From: Promerops cafer
Lineage: Eukaryota > Chordata > Aves > Passeriformes > Nectariniidae
Length of the DNA stretch: 64,000 bases
Reading direction: 5' to 3'
NCBI GenBank assembly: GCA_013398275.1
Contig: VZSE01002187.1
Location: forward strand, 429,084-493,083
Part shown: positions 1 through 12,709 of the stretch, one piece after another
Position numbering within the stretch: the first letter of the stretch is position 1
How the letters are laid out: each line of letters begins with the position of its first letter
Translations under genes and position numbers: made by a program
Notes under the pieces: model-generated
Database searches by the model: none
What the model saw: only the letters and a program-made list of their open reading frames with translations
What the model was told of the DNA's origin: nothing

Positions 1-42
1 AGGGTGATAGCTGTTTCGGCACTTGTTACACTCCAGCAACTG
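1..42 (-). CDS. KMT2A: KMT2A exon 12, cut by the window edge
   Basis: The first 42 bases read on minus as QLLECNKCRNSYHP after the acceptor TTCCTGTAG/CAG. This is the exact continuation of the PHD region in MLL1 (human QLLECNKCRNSYHPECLGP). The exon continues beyond position 1. The intron between it and exon 11 is 250 nt. Confidence 0.93.
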
Positions 43-3000
43 CTACAGGAATAAGGGAAAAAAGTATTGGTACACACAGCCTGCAAAGGGATGCAAAATT
101 CTGGACTTCATTTTTTAGTGGATCCCCCATTCAGGTCATGAGAAAGAAGCTGCAGCGGAGCAACCCAAGAGGCCTCCTCCCCAGTGCACAGAGGCTCTGC
201 TCCTGGCACGTGCTTGCTGGCCGACCTCTGGAGCCAGAGGAGCCCTGGGAGCAGTGGGGGTGCTGCTGGGTCTCCCAGTGGTTTTGGGGTACCTTGGTGG
301 CCTGGTGCTGTCTCCCACAGACGTGGCAGAACTTGCAGCGACGGCAGCACCAGTTCTCCAGCTGGTCTTCCTGAGGCCGCTCGCTCTCCTCCAGGCAGAA
401 CTTGTGGAAGGGCTCACAGCAGACCTGGCAATACACAAACTGCAAGGGGGGAGAGGCAGGTTTTAGCAAAGCAGGAACTGTTCCAAGTTCCCAAACCAGC
501 CCCCTTGTGCTCTGAACTATTTTGAATTCTGCTTTACAACTGACAGAACAAGATTTTAGGAGGGAAACTCTGTATTTCAGGTAACCTAAATACCAACTGG
601 ACACCTCACAGCCACCGGGAGTCTGGTACCTGTTAACTAAGTGCTTTGAGCATTGATAAAGGCCTATAGGGCCCTTCAGGACCTCCCTCCCTCACTTCCT
701 CCCTGCACTGCAAGCCAACTGCACCAGAAGACACACTTGGTGCATGAAGTGGGGACATGCAGAGCAAAGAGAGTCTCTCCCTCCCTTCAGCCCACTTTGC
801 TCTTCTAGTTTCTCTGTATCCTGTACAAGGGTGGTCGTATCAGAAAAACAACCATCCTCAGAGCACAGACACTGCAGGCTCACAGGGGACATGGGAATCG
901 TTTGTCCCCTGGGGGCCCCTGACTAAGAAGGGGATGGTTCCATGCCCCACAGGGCCTTTGTGGACCTCAAGTGCACTGATGTCCACATCCAGAACTTAAC
1001 CCCCTTTTCCCCTGTCCACTCATCAGAACCCAGGCCCTGCTAGAGCAACAGCACCCAGGTCAGCTGGCCTGAAGATGCTGAGAAAGCACCTATCTAAACC
1101 TGGAAATGCATTTAACACATCTCAGTCCAGCTCTTTAGGCAGCAGCAGAACCTTTCCAGTTATGTTTTTGTAACAGTTTGCAGCTCTTGGCAGGTACGGA
1201 CACACCTGGAAAGGTCAAGGCTGCCTAAAACCCTTTATCACCACTGGGTAGTCTTTCTTATTTCAGGTTAAAAGAGAGCAAAGCTCCTGCTTTACATCAG
1301 TTGTGAGTTCCCAAATTTAGAGATGTGGGTGCTTTCAAATATGCTCAACTCATACAACTCCAAAAAAAGCACCGTTGAGGTTTCCAAAAGGATTTTAAAT
1401 ACCTATTTTAAATACTTTAGTATCTTTAGTATCTTGGGATAAATTCTAGCAAGGACAGATTTACAGGTATTATTTTCATTTCTTCTGGATTAAAGTAATT
1501 ATAATTTTTATTTCTTTATTTTTGTAACAATACAGTGCTGTAATTAAGTCATCAACAGCAGAACACAATGCTTTACCTCCACATGTCCACTGCTGGCACA
1601 GAGAAAACACACCACCCTGGGAGTAATAGGTACCGAGGTGACGATGCCTAACCCACCCATCTCCCAAACATTCTCCACTTCACAGTCCTCCTGAAAGTAC
1701 AAAAGGACACATCACCATGCAGAACAAGGCAATATAACATCAGTACAAAATGCTCACGCCACTGGTCAGTTCTGGGCCTGGGATTAAGACGCCTCAAACT
1801 GAAAGAATTTCAACGTCCACCTGAGTCTACTTTACAGCGTATTCTGGGAGTCACAGCTCGGCGCTGCCCCTGCCGAGAGCGCTCAGTGGCATCTACAGCC
1901 TTCCTTCTAGGGAAAGCAAACCTAAGGAACAGGACAAGGCTTTTCACAATTGCACAAGTATTACTAGAAGTGAAATTTCAGAAGAATTATACTTTATTAA
2001 AGCTCCATATTTGTATAAAACACTTATGAGATCTCACTATGATCTCCAGTATCAACACTTATAGATGGACTGAAAAATTATTAGGAAAATATTTTATTAT
2101 TATTTCAACACTGTTGTTCAAAAATGTACATGAATTATCATTTTAAAACCCCAGATATACCCCAAACGTTGTGAATTACAAGTTACTAACATTTTCCCCA
2201 AATCTTGTTGGCTCAAGTTGTGGTAAGGTTTTAAAGTTCCATCTTAATGGAATAATTCTTCATAAACCTCAAATTCTTGCTCATCCTCACACATTGACAG
2301 TTAAGGTTTTAAAGCTTTAAGTGTCTCTTCATCCAGTACTCTAATTATAAGAAAAAAAAGGCATAACAAGCTTTTAAAAATCAACCAAGTGACTTGTCAT
2401 GAGGCTCCTGTTTCGCAGTTCCCTCTGCAAAGTACCAGGCACACAAACTCAGCAGTAACTGCCAGCGCTTTCAGGGGACTCTAGTTCCAGTGTCTGAAAG
2501 CCAGGGGACATTCAAATACTTAAAACATTTTGTCCTCTACCTTGAAATCCACTCGGATTCTGTGGACTCCATCTGTAGGTGGCTTTTGCTTGGAACTGCT
2601 GCCGTTAGTCAGAGTGCTGAGCAAGTTCAGTGTGCTGCTCTCTGGCTTGCTTAGAGGAGGGGGCTTTTCCTGGTCAAGCAAAGGAGCCTGCATTAATCCC
2701 AACTCTGGATGTTACACCTTAAGCAGTTACATCCAACACCATAAATAATTCACAGACAAACCCCCAAACCAGCACAAAATTAACCAGAGTTACAAAGCTG
2801 CAGGGAAGTGACCATTCTACCAACCACTCCCTAACAGCACAGCATATGCAATTACAGTCCTAATTCCATGTGCTCTAGCATCACACTGTTCTTTCATCAG
2901 AGCATGGGTTGGTGTTTGGATGCAGTGGGGCAACTCTGGGTATAAACAGGCTCTACTCACTTCTCCCTCAGGTTTACATTAAGACAATTCTTTTTTTTCC

Positions 3001-6000
3001 ATGATTGAGCTATTTCTGAGACAAAAGTAGTTGCATTTTTTACGGAAAAGCTAGCCTCCACCCTCCAAGACACAAATCTTAGATACCAAAGTAACACCTG
3101 AACTGAATCTTAGGCGCAGGCCATGGATTTTGCTATGCGCATACTGCCACAAGGGAAAACCTAACATCTTTAAGAACCAAATAAAAAAATCTGCAAAGGC
3201 TTAAGCAATATGGTTCTACTTTCTAGACAGAAGTTCCAGGTGCTTGAGATTTTACTGACTGTATAAAAAACAGTATTCACCTTTTCTTTTGGTTTCTGTT
3301 TCACAGGGAAAGTTGGACGGGGAGCAATTTTTTTCTGTTTGCTTTGTTCTGTGCCTAGGAAGGGGGGGAAAAATTATGAGTATTTCAAGTAACTAACAGC
3401 CACCTGTAGAGAAGAAAAGGGAAAAAAATCAGCTGGGTAATGTGTGATGAGTTTTAGACTAGAAATTTTCCACCCTCTTATGTGGCTGCGCCTCCCCAGC
3501 TATAAGCAGTTTCTTTGAGCAAGACTAGAAGAAGAGTTTGCTCTGCTCACAATCTGGAGCATCGTGGGTGCAAAGCCACAGAAATCCCAGAGCTGCCTGG
3601 CTGGTGACTGCTCACACTGCTCTGCACTACATACAATAGTGGACTACACTTTTGTAGTAAAAGATTACATCCTCCTGGTTTCACATTCAGAATGGGAAGT
3701 TGACAGATTTAACAATAGTGAAAATACACTTCAAGACTGCCACAACTATACAACTCAAAAGTCCCAACCAGGATAGCCATCTTTCTCCCTGCCCTAACAT
3801 ACACTGTGGCTCAATAGAAAGGAAGCCAGTTCTAAGCAAAATTTCCAAAATAATCTGCTGAGATTTCAACACACCATAAAGCATTCATCAGATTTAAAAT
3901 GCACCAGCTTTTACCAGCATTGTTACTTAACATGACTCAAACATATTGAGGATAAATAGTCCCATTTACCTATTTCTGGCTGGGGAGTCTGCTTTTTCTT
4001 GGGCTCAGAAGTGCTAAGTTTAGGTGCTTCTTTTTTCAAAGGTCCTGAGCTTGGTGGCTGAGAAGAAGGGAGCTGGACTGGCTGGGACATCTGCTTGCCA
4101 GTCTTTCTGGTACCAGACGCAGGGACCTGCTTGGGCTCTGACACAGGAACGGAGGAATTCCCATCCTCGTGCTTTTCCTCAACAGGCTTACGGGCAGGCT
4201 CACTGCTCTTCTTCCCAGAATTGTCTTCTCTGGGTGCAACAGCCTGAGGAGCTTGTTTCTGTCCAGAGTCCAACTGGTTTTTTCCAGAATGGCTTTCTTT
4301 CTTCTCATTTGTCTTGGATTTCTTCTCTTTCTTTTTTGCAGCTAAAAAGCACAGATAAAGCAACACAAACAAAATAGTGAGACTTCAAATTATGTGCTGC
4401 TCTTTTAAAACAAGGATACAGACACTTTGATTCAGAACTTTGTCATTCTGTGATACAAAAGAAAAAACTGTACTCAAAAAATAAACTTGGCTTGTACTTC
4501 AATCCATGTTCTCTCAAACCTTGGGCCCCTATTTTGCAATAGCAATTAGCAACACCCTCCTGCAGTAACACACATTCAGAGCTGAGAGCAGACTTTGTGA
4601 GGAAGGAAATGGAAGCAAAAGGAAGGAAACAAACCAGTCCAGGCAGCACCAGTCCAGTGCTGAGAGACACTGGCGTGTACAATGTCTGGCAGTACTCACA
4701 TCTCTCCTGCCCCTTGCACCTGCCACCAACAGTGCAGGCAGGTTGGCTCCGAGCAGAATAACCTTTGTAAGCTCATTGTAGCTAAAACAACAGCACAGAG
4801 AGCAAAGCCTATGAAAAGAAAAACTTCTGTCTTGTCCTATACTCAAGGCAAGTCTTTTAGCCTACCTTTAGCTTGCTTCTGGAGATAGGCTTTTGAAGGC
4901 ATCCACTGTAGATTCTGACATTTCCTCATTCTAAAAAGAAAGAACATGTCATGAAATCAGAACGAAGATGCAGACATTAAGAGGGCAGTCTGTAAATACT
5001 CAACATCAAAAACTGAAAATAACATTATCAATACATACACTCCTTTTGTTCAGACAAAACCAAGTCCTCTTGGAATGGGACTGGATTAGGGGACCAAGCC
5101 TTTTGCCAGCTTTATTCAACTTTATTCCCTATTTGTCTTATTCTTGGCATAAAATGTCTTCTGTAGACTGGGCCAGGCTTTGTTTCTGCCTCCATTCCTG
5201 TAGCAGGGCTCAGGGCTCTGAAACCCAGCCCAAAGCCTGGGCAAAGCTGCTGAGAGCAAGACTCCTTCCAGTCTGCAGAGTGTTCTCACACAGCAATTCT
5301 CACAGCAAGGCTTATAAGTAGCTCTTATACCACAACAATCTACTGGTACCACTTTAGCTGCTGCCTCTTCAGAAACTTTACCTAGTCTGGTAAAATGAGT
5401 TTAATACAGCAATTTAAAAAAGAAAAAGGTTCAGTCTAAGTGATATGTATTAAAAATGACAGAATAAATCACGGAAGAGTGGTATTTCTTAATGATACCC
5501 AGAGACACCTTTGATATACAAAGTGTATATAAGCTAAATAAACACCAGCTTGAAAACACAAGCTCTTCATAAATGCAATCTAGGAGAATAAGAGATAAAT
5601 ATTCATGTGCATATTGCCTTCCTTGCAAAATCCTGTACTGCCTAACAAAAGCCACTTACACTGAACAATCCTCAATACTCTTCCACTTCCAACAAACTGA
5701 GGAGAATAAATTAGAAGTGAACTCCAAAGAAAGAGCTCATAACTACTGCACCTTGAATTGTGGTCTTGACTCTCAAACTGTTTACAGTCCCTTGCTTTGA
5801 TCAAGCCTCAGACCAGGTCAAGCTCAGTCCAAGCCCATGACACAGGGCAAATCTGCTGTTTCTGGCCCAGAGCGTGGGTACACTTATCCCACTCAGAGCA
5901 GGGATCAGCTCAACAGCTTCTCAGACACACTTACTTGCAGCACTGCTTCTTTATATTGCGCCCACCAAACTTGGGTTTGTCTAGACAGTTAGTGCAGACA

Positions 6001-9000
6001 CCACAGTCCTCTGGAACCTGGCAGCCCGAGCACTGCCCGCAGCGCCTGGAGCGCCGGCCCTTCTTCACCGGCGGTTCCTGCTGTGCCTTGTTTCTGGTGA
6101 CCGGCTTAATGGGCTTGATAGGTGGAGCAAGAGGTTCAGCCTCTTCTGAGCCAGCTATCGATGACTTATCTGCCAAAAGAACATTTCTAATGTGAATTTT
6201 CTGATGTCAAAGAATGCTTCAGGAGTGTCTAATTTAGTCCATGAAGCCTAAGTTCATCTGCAGAGCCACACAGATGCATGTGATTGTGTGTATACACGTG
6301 TGTACACAAGTATATGCAGACATGCCCCTCAGGAGAACACAGGTTTGGTGCAGAACACACGTATTTAACACAATTCCTAATAGCTTAAAGGATTAACCCT
6401 GTTTGAGTGGCACTGTAACAGAGAGCCCAGAGCTCCTTAAGATACTTTCCCTTGTTAATCACTCGAAGTCCTCATTTTGAGCAGTCAGGAGAAGCTGACT
6501 TTGTATGGATCCAGAGATGAAAACCAGAAATCCTAACTCACCATCATTCCCCATGGAAGACAGTATCTTCTCCCGCTCCTCCCATGGTAAGGCACTCAGA
6601 GTGGGCATGTCATCAGGAAACACTGCTCGCTTGCGGCCCAGGGCAACAGCTGCTCTCCTGCAAACGTGTTTTATTCGTGGTCCTCGGACTGACGTTTCTG
6701 ATGAATCGCTCTCTTGGCCCTAGATTTCAGAACATGAGAGCAGACAGCATTCCTAAGACAGTTACCAAAATGAGATTGAGAAACATGTAATAGAGACTTC
6801 TAAGCAAATGATACCTTGGCTTGCAGTTTGTAAGAATCAGGATACAGACTTGGCCTTTTAAGCCTCAATTATCCAAGAAAGGATAAATGCAAGAGATCAA
6901 GAGTTTTGACTCAACTGGAATTACAAGGTAAGTCTCCATCCACTACTGGAAAGCCAGCTTGCTCATGAAGCCATATTATCAAGGCACTGACATTAAAAAA
7001 TTCAAGAGCCCACTGGAACTGCAGCAGTGCTTGGTGCTGACTGATCCAATAGAAGCCAGTAGTAGATGAGGCTGTTTGAGAACTTTGCAGCTGCTGATGT
7101 TTCAGGTGAGGGGCTTGGGTTTACTGAGGTGCTAAACAAATGGAGTATTTTAGTGCAATTTTCCATGTTTTGGTAAGATTCTGGAATATCTCCCACTGAA
7201 ACAGCTATCCTAAATAAGCAACTGTGAGAATCTGGGCTTCTGCTACACCAGGCCAGCCATACAGATGCATGGGCATCTTCATTTCAGAGACAAACAGCTG
7301 AAGGCTTCTCTATTTGAAATAGGTACTAGCAATTTTCAACATTAGTGCTGTTACAAAAAGTGAAAGTTTAAATAAAAAGTATTCCCTGAAAATGTACCTC
7401 ACCTCCCTTTCTGGCAGGTAAAGAGGATTACAGAAAAGGGTGGTTTTGGGGTGAGGAAGAGGGAAAAGAGGAAAGTGGTAGGAAGCATTTCCCCAAATCA
7501 GATGCAAAATTCCAAGGGATCTTCCTCCCTCCTATAAGTGAGAGATCACTGCATACAGTTAAAAACCAGAAAGATCAAGAAACAACTTTCCTTCAGAAGC
7601 CAACTTTACACTCAAGGAGGGCCCCCAAGAAAAGACAGACACTGCATTTTTCTGGAACCACACTTTTCAGAGCGAGTACTACTCTAGATAATCGCTTTGC
7701 TTAGATTTGTTCAGAGAAACCCAATAAGCAGCTATGCTGTACTGGTCTCCAAAATGCATGCAGCTCCCCTCTGAGCTAACACAGCAGCTCCCTCTTCCCC
7801 CAGCTTCTGCCCAGGGCTTCTCATTTTCGGGTCGTTTGCCATCTGTTGCACTAACAGCTGCTTAGCTTGGCACATTAATTCTTCACCTCAGTATACAAAA
7901 GCTACTCCTGACTTTCAGGACAAGTTCAAAGTAAGATGCACTCTAGCAAAAGACCCAGCTTGGAAAAAGGAGTACCTGTGCTTTTGGCTGATCTGCTTGT
8001 TTGAGGGACTTGCTCTTCTCAATCTTGTACAGCTGGGCTTTTGCCTTTTTCAGAAGACTGGCAACCCTCTTGTCAGTCATTGGCAGTTTGTCTGCTTGAG
8101 CCAGCATAGAACTGATGGAGGAAGCAGAATGTTTAACAGTGCTTGATGAAGGAGCAGAAAGACGCAGAGCTTTTTCCTTTTCCAAAGACGGTACAGTGGG
8201 GCTGAGGTCCAAGTCTGATTTGTCCAGCCCCCCTCTACCTTTCTTGGATGTTTTGGTTTTGACAGCTGCCGTATCTACCAGAGTAGCAGTGGAAATGTCT
8301 GCTGTGGGATCTACTGCTGTAGCCTTCTTTCGCCCGGCAGTTTTTTTGGCAGACGACGATGCTGCAGCGTCTTCACTGACTTTTTCTTTGGGCATTTTAC
8401 CTACAGGAAACAAAGCAGCACTACTCTGTATTTCTGACCCTTTTCTCCTTTTCTCTTTTTTTGACTCCCGTTTGTTCTCCTTTTCTCTCTCTCTGTCTTT
8501 CTCTCTGCTCTTGTCTTTCTCCAGGCCTTTGTCAGCATCTTTATCTTTGGAGAGTTCTTCTGCTGCCCTGTCCTTGTTTTTGCCTCTCTCTGTCTGGGGA
8601 CTTGATGTGAACCAGGGGAAAAGGGGAGTAGGGCTACCAGATGAGAAAGGCTCTGCTGGAGCGCTTGTCTGCTTCCTTGGTCTCTGGCTTCTTTCTGCTG
8701 ATTCCCCAGACTGCGATAGGGAATGGGAGGGAAAAGTAAAAGTTGAATTTAAGGCACTAGTGGCAAGAGAACTAACTGAAATGCTAGTTAATGAGGAAGA
8801 GACAGAAGACTGTGGGGTGAGAGTTGTCAGGTCAGAGGTACTAAGCCTTCCACTCCTCGTCCTCATGGAGTGCGAAGGAGATCTGGGTTCTGATCGGATG
8901 GGGCTGAACGCCTTCCTCTTCCGTCGCCGAGAGCTCGTGCCTGCGGCAGAGGTCCCTGTGGTGGCGCGACCGACTGACGAGGGCAAAGTCACAGACTCGA

Positions 9001-11343
9001 AGATCCGGGAGTGGGCCTCACTCGGTGTGAATCGTGGCGCTCGCAGCAGAGGACTTCTCTTGTGCATATCAAACCTGGCTCCAGAGTGAAGTGAAAAGAG
9101 ACGTGTGGGAGCCGTCGCACCTGGTGCTGAGAAGCCAGACGCAAAGCCAACGTCCTCCGGTGTTAGTGGCGGGGGTCTGAAGTTATCAAATATTGGTTTG
9201 CGAATAAGACCCTCTTTGGCATACTTTGCTGATGAGAAGTACTGTGGCTCTGACCTGGAATGTTTCAGGGAGGTCCACCTAAATGTTGGCTCTCGCAGAA
9301 TTGACTTTCGTTTCTCTTGCATCGGCGCAGCAGAAGCAGGAAGAAAGGGTGAGGCTAACGGTATGGTTGGAGGCATAAGCCAAGGGGTATGGTCTGAGAT
9401 GCTTGAAGCAGGCTGCAGTGGTGGGGGGGGAGTGAGCAAAGGGGGAGGAGGAGAGGAGGAGGACTGCTGCTGTGGCATGCTTGGTAAGGCTGACAACTTT
9501 TTTGTAGTCCTCTGGCCAAAACTTCTTTCTGTTATCGAAAACCTTCTATTTCTCCTATCACTGTTATCATTTTCAGGGGACTGAGAAACAGGCAGGGGAG
9601 TGTGAACTTCTGGAGTATTGCTTCGCTCCTCAGAAAGCATCTGCATCTCCTCAGAAGCCTGGGAGTCTGTAGATGTATCCACGCTGGGGCTGCTGGACCG
9701 TGAGGAATCTGAAGACATCTGAGACGAATGTTGAGAAGCGGCGCTGGACTTTTCACTGGAGCCACAAGATGTAGTGCTGAACCTGCTGTTCGGTGTGGAT
9801 TCTAGTCTGGATATTTTAATAGGAGGATCGTAGTCTTCATCCTCAATAAATCGTTTGGGTGTTTTGATAATCCGTGAAGAGATTGCACTCACAACTGGCA
9901 TGATGAACTGTCGAATATTTTTGAGCTGGGTTCTCCCTTTCCTGCCCTGCAGTTTGGCTGCTTCTTTCTCAATCTTTTTTTGTGCTCCCTTTTTAGCCCT
10001 CTGCAAGAGTTGCTTAGCAATTGCAGCATCCGTCCTTTTGGTGGAAGGTATAATCCTAACAGGTTTAATCCTGCGTGGACTCTGTCTGACAGCCGCCTTC
10101 TCTTCCTTCGTGAGAGGCGGTGTGCCATCCTTTTCTTTGCGAATCCTCTGGGGCTTCTCCAGCTGTGAGTTTATGACTAAAGTTGAGGAAGTCTTTAAAC
10201 GTTCAGAGGACGGTGGCCTGCCTCTCCTGCGCACGATCTGAACGCTCTTCCTCCCAATCTGAAGTTTTGCCCCAGGCTTAAATTTAGATTTCAGTGGGGA
10301 AAGCTTACTAGTTCTTAATTTCTTGATTTTAGTTGCTTGCTGAAATGTAGTGGATGGTGATCTTTTGATTTTTTTCAGACTCTCTTTTTCTTCTTTGCTG
10401 CCCTTCTGAATGTCCGATGTGTCCTTCTCCTGTGACAATTTGAACTTCACACTTGTAAGTGTTGGAGGTCTTCCTCGTCTTTTTTCCCCACTCTTCGACT
10501 CCTTCTTCTTTACTTTCTCCATGGGTGTGGTTTCAGACTTGCTTGAAGGGGAACACACTGATGAAGAGTCTGACAGTACTGCTGAACTTCGGTCAGAACT
10601 GCTCCGGGGCCTCCCGCGAGGTTTCCGTGGACTAGATTTAACTGAGAGGGAAGCAGAGAATGCAGGGAACATATTAAATCTCTCCAAGTGTGGGGTGAGC
10701 ATTACCCAGGTCACACAAGTATTTACTCACGATCAGTCATGCTGCCCATACGTTGCCAAAATGTTTCAGATAATCAACAGATAAATACAGTTTTATCACT
10801 ACAGAGAGTACCTTGCCAACAAACCTCTTTTCCCACATAAAATACCACGTAGATAACTTGTTTAAAAATGCAAGCTAGTCTTTTCCCAACAATTACATAT
10901 GCAATTGCACAAGCCCAGTACCAACCTCATGCTGAGAGGGAGCATTTATTGACAACACAGGCAGTAAGGAGTCTACTGAAAGATACTAAAATAGTCAAAC
11001 CAGTTTCAGACCCTTACTCTTTAAACAGCTGCCTCTCCAGAACACTGATGTGAGATTTCAAATACTGGTTTCATCAGTAGAACTGTTTTACTCAAAGCTT
11101 CCCTGTTCCTTTACAGATCAGACATAGAGAATCCAAAACTAACTGCATTGAATCTAAAGACTGGTGTGGCTTTCATGGTGGATGAGATTTGGTGGAACAA
11201 ACAGGACAGGCATAGCAAAACCATCACAAAAGGCAACAGAAAGTCAACACCCAATCCTGCAACTTGAATTTACCTGTGGGGGACCTGGTGGGACTTCGTA
11301 CTTTGACTTCTTCATCTGAACCAAAACCTAAAAACTGTTCATC
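1..11343 (-). CDS. KMT2A: KMT2A (MLL1) histone H3K4 methyltransferase, 5' half, exons 2 to 12 (partial gene)
   Basis: Eleven coding exons are visible on minus, named by the human order: 11274-11343, 7976-10641, 6542-6719, 5935-6169, 4866-4930, 3970-4341, 3281-3354, 2541-2669, 1577-1690, 293-439 and 1-42 (cut by the window edge). All junctions are GT-AG and the reading phases join without error over 4,092 nt. The product is the nuclear methyltransferase that marks H3K4 at HOX and other promoters. This part carries three AT-hooks, the CXXC zinc finger that binds unmethylated CpG, and the start of the PHD1 finger. The remaining PHD fingers, bromodomain, taspase sites, FYRN/FYRC and SET domain lie beyond the left edge. 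Exon 1, with the menin-binding N terminus, was not found and is probably in the N gap. The neighbours ATP5MG and UBE4A lie upstream in the same orientation, as in human. Identification is secure. Confidence 0.97.
293..439 (-). CDS. KMT2A: KMT2A exon 11, PHD1 core
   Basis: This 147-nt exon (49 codons) begins FVYCQVCCEPFHKFCLEESE and ends with CRRCKFCHVCGRQHQATK. It holds most of the PHD1 zinc ligands (CQVC, HKFC, CCRRC) and the first ligands of the next finger. The ends are in phase 0, with acceptor CTTGCAG/TTTGTG and donor GCCACCAAG/GTACCC. Confidence 0.95.
1577..1690 (-). CDS. KMT2A: KMT2A exon 10, start of PHD1
   Basis: This 114-nt exon (38 codons) reads EDCEVENVWEMGGLGIVTS and continues VPITPRVVCFLCASSGHVE. 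It carries the first CxxC pair (CFLC) of the first PHD finger. Both boundaries are phase 0, with acceptor TTTCAG/GAGGAC and donor GTGGAG/GTAAAG. Confidence 0.93.
2541..2669 (-). CDS. KMT2A: KMT2A exon 9
   Basis: This 129-nt exon (43 codons) runs from EKPPPLSKPESSTLNLLSTL to TDGVHRIRVDFK. The human equivalent is 132 nt by recall, so this one is about one codon shorter. Both ends are in phase 0 (acceptor GACCAG/GAAAAG, donor TTTCAAG/GTAGAG). Confidence 0.93.
3281..3354 (-). CDS. KMT2A: KMT2A exon 8
   Basis: This 74-nt exon encodes TEQSKQKKIAPRPTFPVKQ followed by KPKEK, corresponding to the human EQSKQKKVAPRPSIPVKQ segment. It enters in phase 1 after TTCCTAG and leaves in phase 0 at AAAGAAAAG/GTGAAT. 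It is too short for a simple ORF search and is supported by its splice sites and homology. Confidence 0.9.
3970..4341 (-). CDS. KMT2A: KMT2A exon 7, basic low-complexity linker
   Basis: This 372-nt exon begins AAKKKEKKSKTNEKK and continues with a Lys-, Ser- and Pro-rich linker ending KKKQTPQPEIG. Sequence identity to human is only moderate here, as expected for a disordered linker, but the order of short blocks (RKPVEEK, SEPKKKQ) is kept. The acceptor is CTTTTTAG/CTGC and the donor is GAAATAG/GTAAAT. In human the leukaemia breakpoint cluster begins at about this exon. Confidence 0.92.
4866..4930 (-). CDS. KMT2A: KMT2A exon 6, end of CXXC finger
   Basis: This 65-nt exon encodes MRKCQNLQWMPSKAYLQKQA followed by K. 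It supplies the last cysteine of the CXXC finger and the conserved LQWMPSKAYL helix after it. The donor is GCTAAAG/GTAGGC and the acceptor is TTTTTAG/AATGAG. Confidence 0.93.
5935..6169 (-). CDS. KMT2A: KMT2A exon 5, CXXC zinc finger (first part)
   Basis: This 235-nt exon encodes DKSSIAGSEEAEPLAPPIKP and then the CXXC finger: KKGRRSRRCGQCSGC, VPEDCGVCTNC, KPKFGGRNIKKQCC. All expected zinc cysteines up to the exon end are present, as are the KFGG loop and the basic RRSRR patch. In this family the domain binds unmethylated CpG and holds MLL1 at CpG-island promoters. The acceptor is TTGGCAG/ATAAG and the donor is GCTGCAA/GTAAGT. Confidence 0.96.
6542..6719 (-). CDS. KMT2A: KMT2A exon 4
   Basis: This 178-nt exon encodes GQESDSSETSVRGPRIKH and continues through CRRAAVALGRKRAVFPDDMP to LSALPWEEREKILSSMGND. 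It matches the linker before the CXXC domain of MLL1 almost residue for residue. The acceptor is ATCTAG/GGCC and the donor is TGATG/GTGAGT. It starts in phase 0 and ends in phase 1. Confidence 0.94.
7976..10641 (-). CDS. KMT2A: KMT2A exon 3, large exon with AT-hooks
   Basis: This exon of 2,666 nt (about 889 codons) is the largest of the gene and is close to human exon 3 in size. It begins VKSSPRKPRGRPR, the first AT-hook. Two further AT-hooks read RRGRPP near exon residue 55 and RRRGRPPS near residue 140. They bind the minor groove of AT-rich DNA. Conserved blocks follow, such as RIIKTPKRFIEDEDYDPPIK, a Ser-rich stretch, a proline run after SSSP, and the long EPTFRWTSLKHSRSEPQYF block. A highly charged segment rich in Lys, Glu and Arg lies near the C-terminal third. 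The ends are CTCTCAG/TTAAA and AAAGCACAG/GTACTC. The + strand frame over it is also open for 324 codons, but that is a shadow of this exon. Confidence 0.96.
11274..11343 (-). CDS. KMT2A: KMT2A exon 2
   Basis: This 70-nt exon encodes DEQFLGFGSDEEVKVRSPT followed by RSPT, almost identical to the human exon-2 peptide. It opens in phase 0 after a TTGCAG acceptor and closes in phase 1 at CCCACAG/GTAAAT. It is the first KMT2A exon I can place, so everything 5' of it is either intron 1 or lost in the gap. Confidence 0.93.
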
Positions 11344-12709
11344 CTGCAATGAGAAAGCAGATAAAGTTTGAGGACATGGATATTAATGTTGAAATTAACT
11401 CCACTGTGACTGAAGCACAAGAGGATTCTAGAGGATTTTCCTTCCCCCAAAAAGACACTGGCATTTGTACTTCTAACAAAGAACTGCTAAAAAGGAAATA
11501 CAACTTTTATATACACGTACACAGCAACCACAGTTTACAGCTATGGAACAATCAAAAAGAGTTACAGGAAAACAAAGGACAAATATATACAGAAACAAAA
11601 CCTTAATACATAAAATCTGCTGCTCATATCAAACAACAAAGCTTTCCTCCTGTAAGCTATTATTCAAACCACCCTAAAGACACATCCAGCAAACATTCTG
11701 TGTGTATTATTCTAGTACAAATGTAGCCCAACTTCTTGCAAACTTATGTAAATCCTCTCTTTATAATTCCCTTCAGACTTGGTCTTAAGGAGAAAGCAGC
11801 ATGAAAACCTGACTGCTGTGAAGCTCTTTCTTCTGAAAGAGGCATGAGGTTAAAGGCTTGCTGTCCAAGTGAGGCAAGTGTATCAGGAGTCTGTAGGTGT
11901 CAATGAAGTTCATCTGCCACCCAGATGTGTGGTGACATCTTTTTGTTTACATGTCATTCCACCCTTCCTAATCCATTTTCACCTCAAGTGTTTAGTTGGC
12001 CAGTCTTAACTTTCCTATGAACTTTGGAAACAGAGATGCTACTTGTTGTTTATCCTTTCAAAGCACTGTGCAGTGTGGCTGCTAAGCTTTAAGAAGGGCA
12101 GGCACTGCAAGAACAGTATCCTGCAAGTGAAAAGGGACAAGATTGTGATAGAAGAAGGAGAGCTGCACAAATAAGTAACACCCTTTCTTTGTGTTCTGCC
12201 TCATCCTTTTTACATGGAACTCCTACTTCATCTACTTACAGGGAAGATCAGGAGGAGCATCTTGGCCAGTGACACCACAGTCTGATAGACGAAAAGGAGC
12301 AAGGCTTTAGAACAAAGTATTTCTCAAAATTTTCTGCCTGGTTTGTGTCTGATGAGCCCCAGTGTAAACAACTCAAATGCAGTATGCCCTGACCAGGTGG
12401 ACATCCAGGTTCGCAATGCAGATAATGCTTTGGCCAGCTAAATACAACACGTACCCCCTTGGGCTGCAGTTAATTGCTGTAAGCCATCACCAGCACATAC
12501 ACCTGCTGGAGCAGGGGGTGGCCCTGCCCCTCCTCACATCCCTGCTGCCTATCTGCTCTTTGCACTTGCAGCGGAGATGACAAGAAAACCAGAAAAAGCA
12601 ATGATAAAGCAACATAAAAGAAATAAAGTGATGCCAGAAGAGATTGGTTCTGCCTGAGACACCTTGCATGACACAGAACCCCTGAAGGCCATTCCCAGAA
12701 AGGGAGAAG

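Noticed and set aside
8115..9089. A 324-codon open frame on + within KMT2A exon 3
   Set aside because: It is the reverse complement of a Ser/Lys/Pro-rich coding exon. It has no family features and the opposite strand is clearly the gene.
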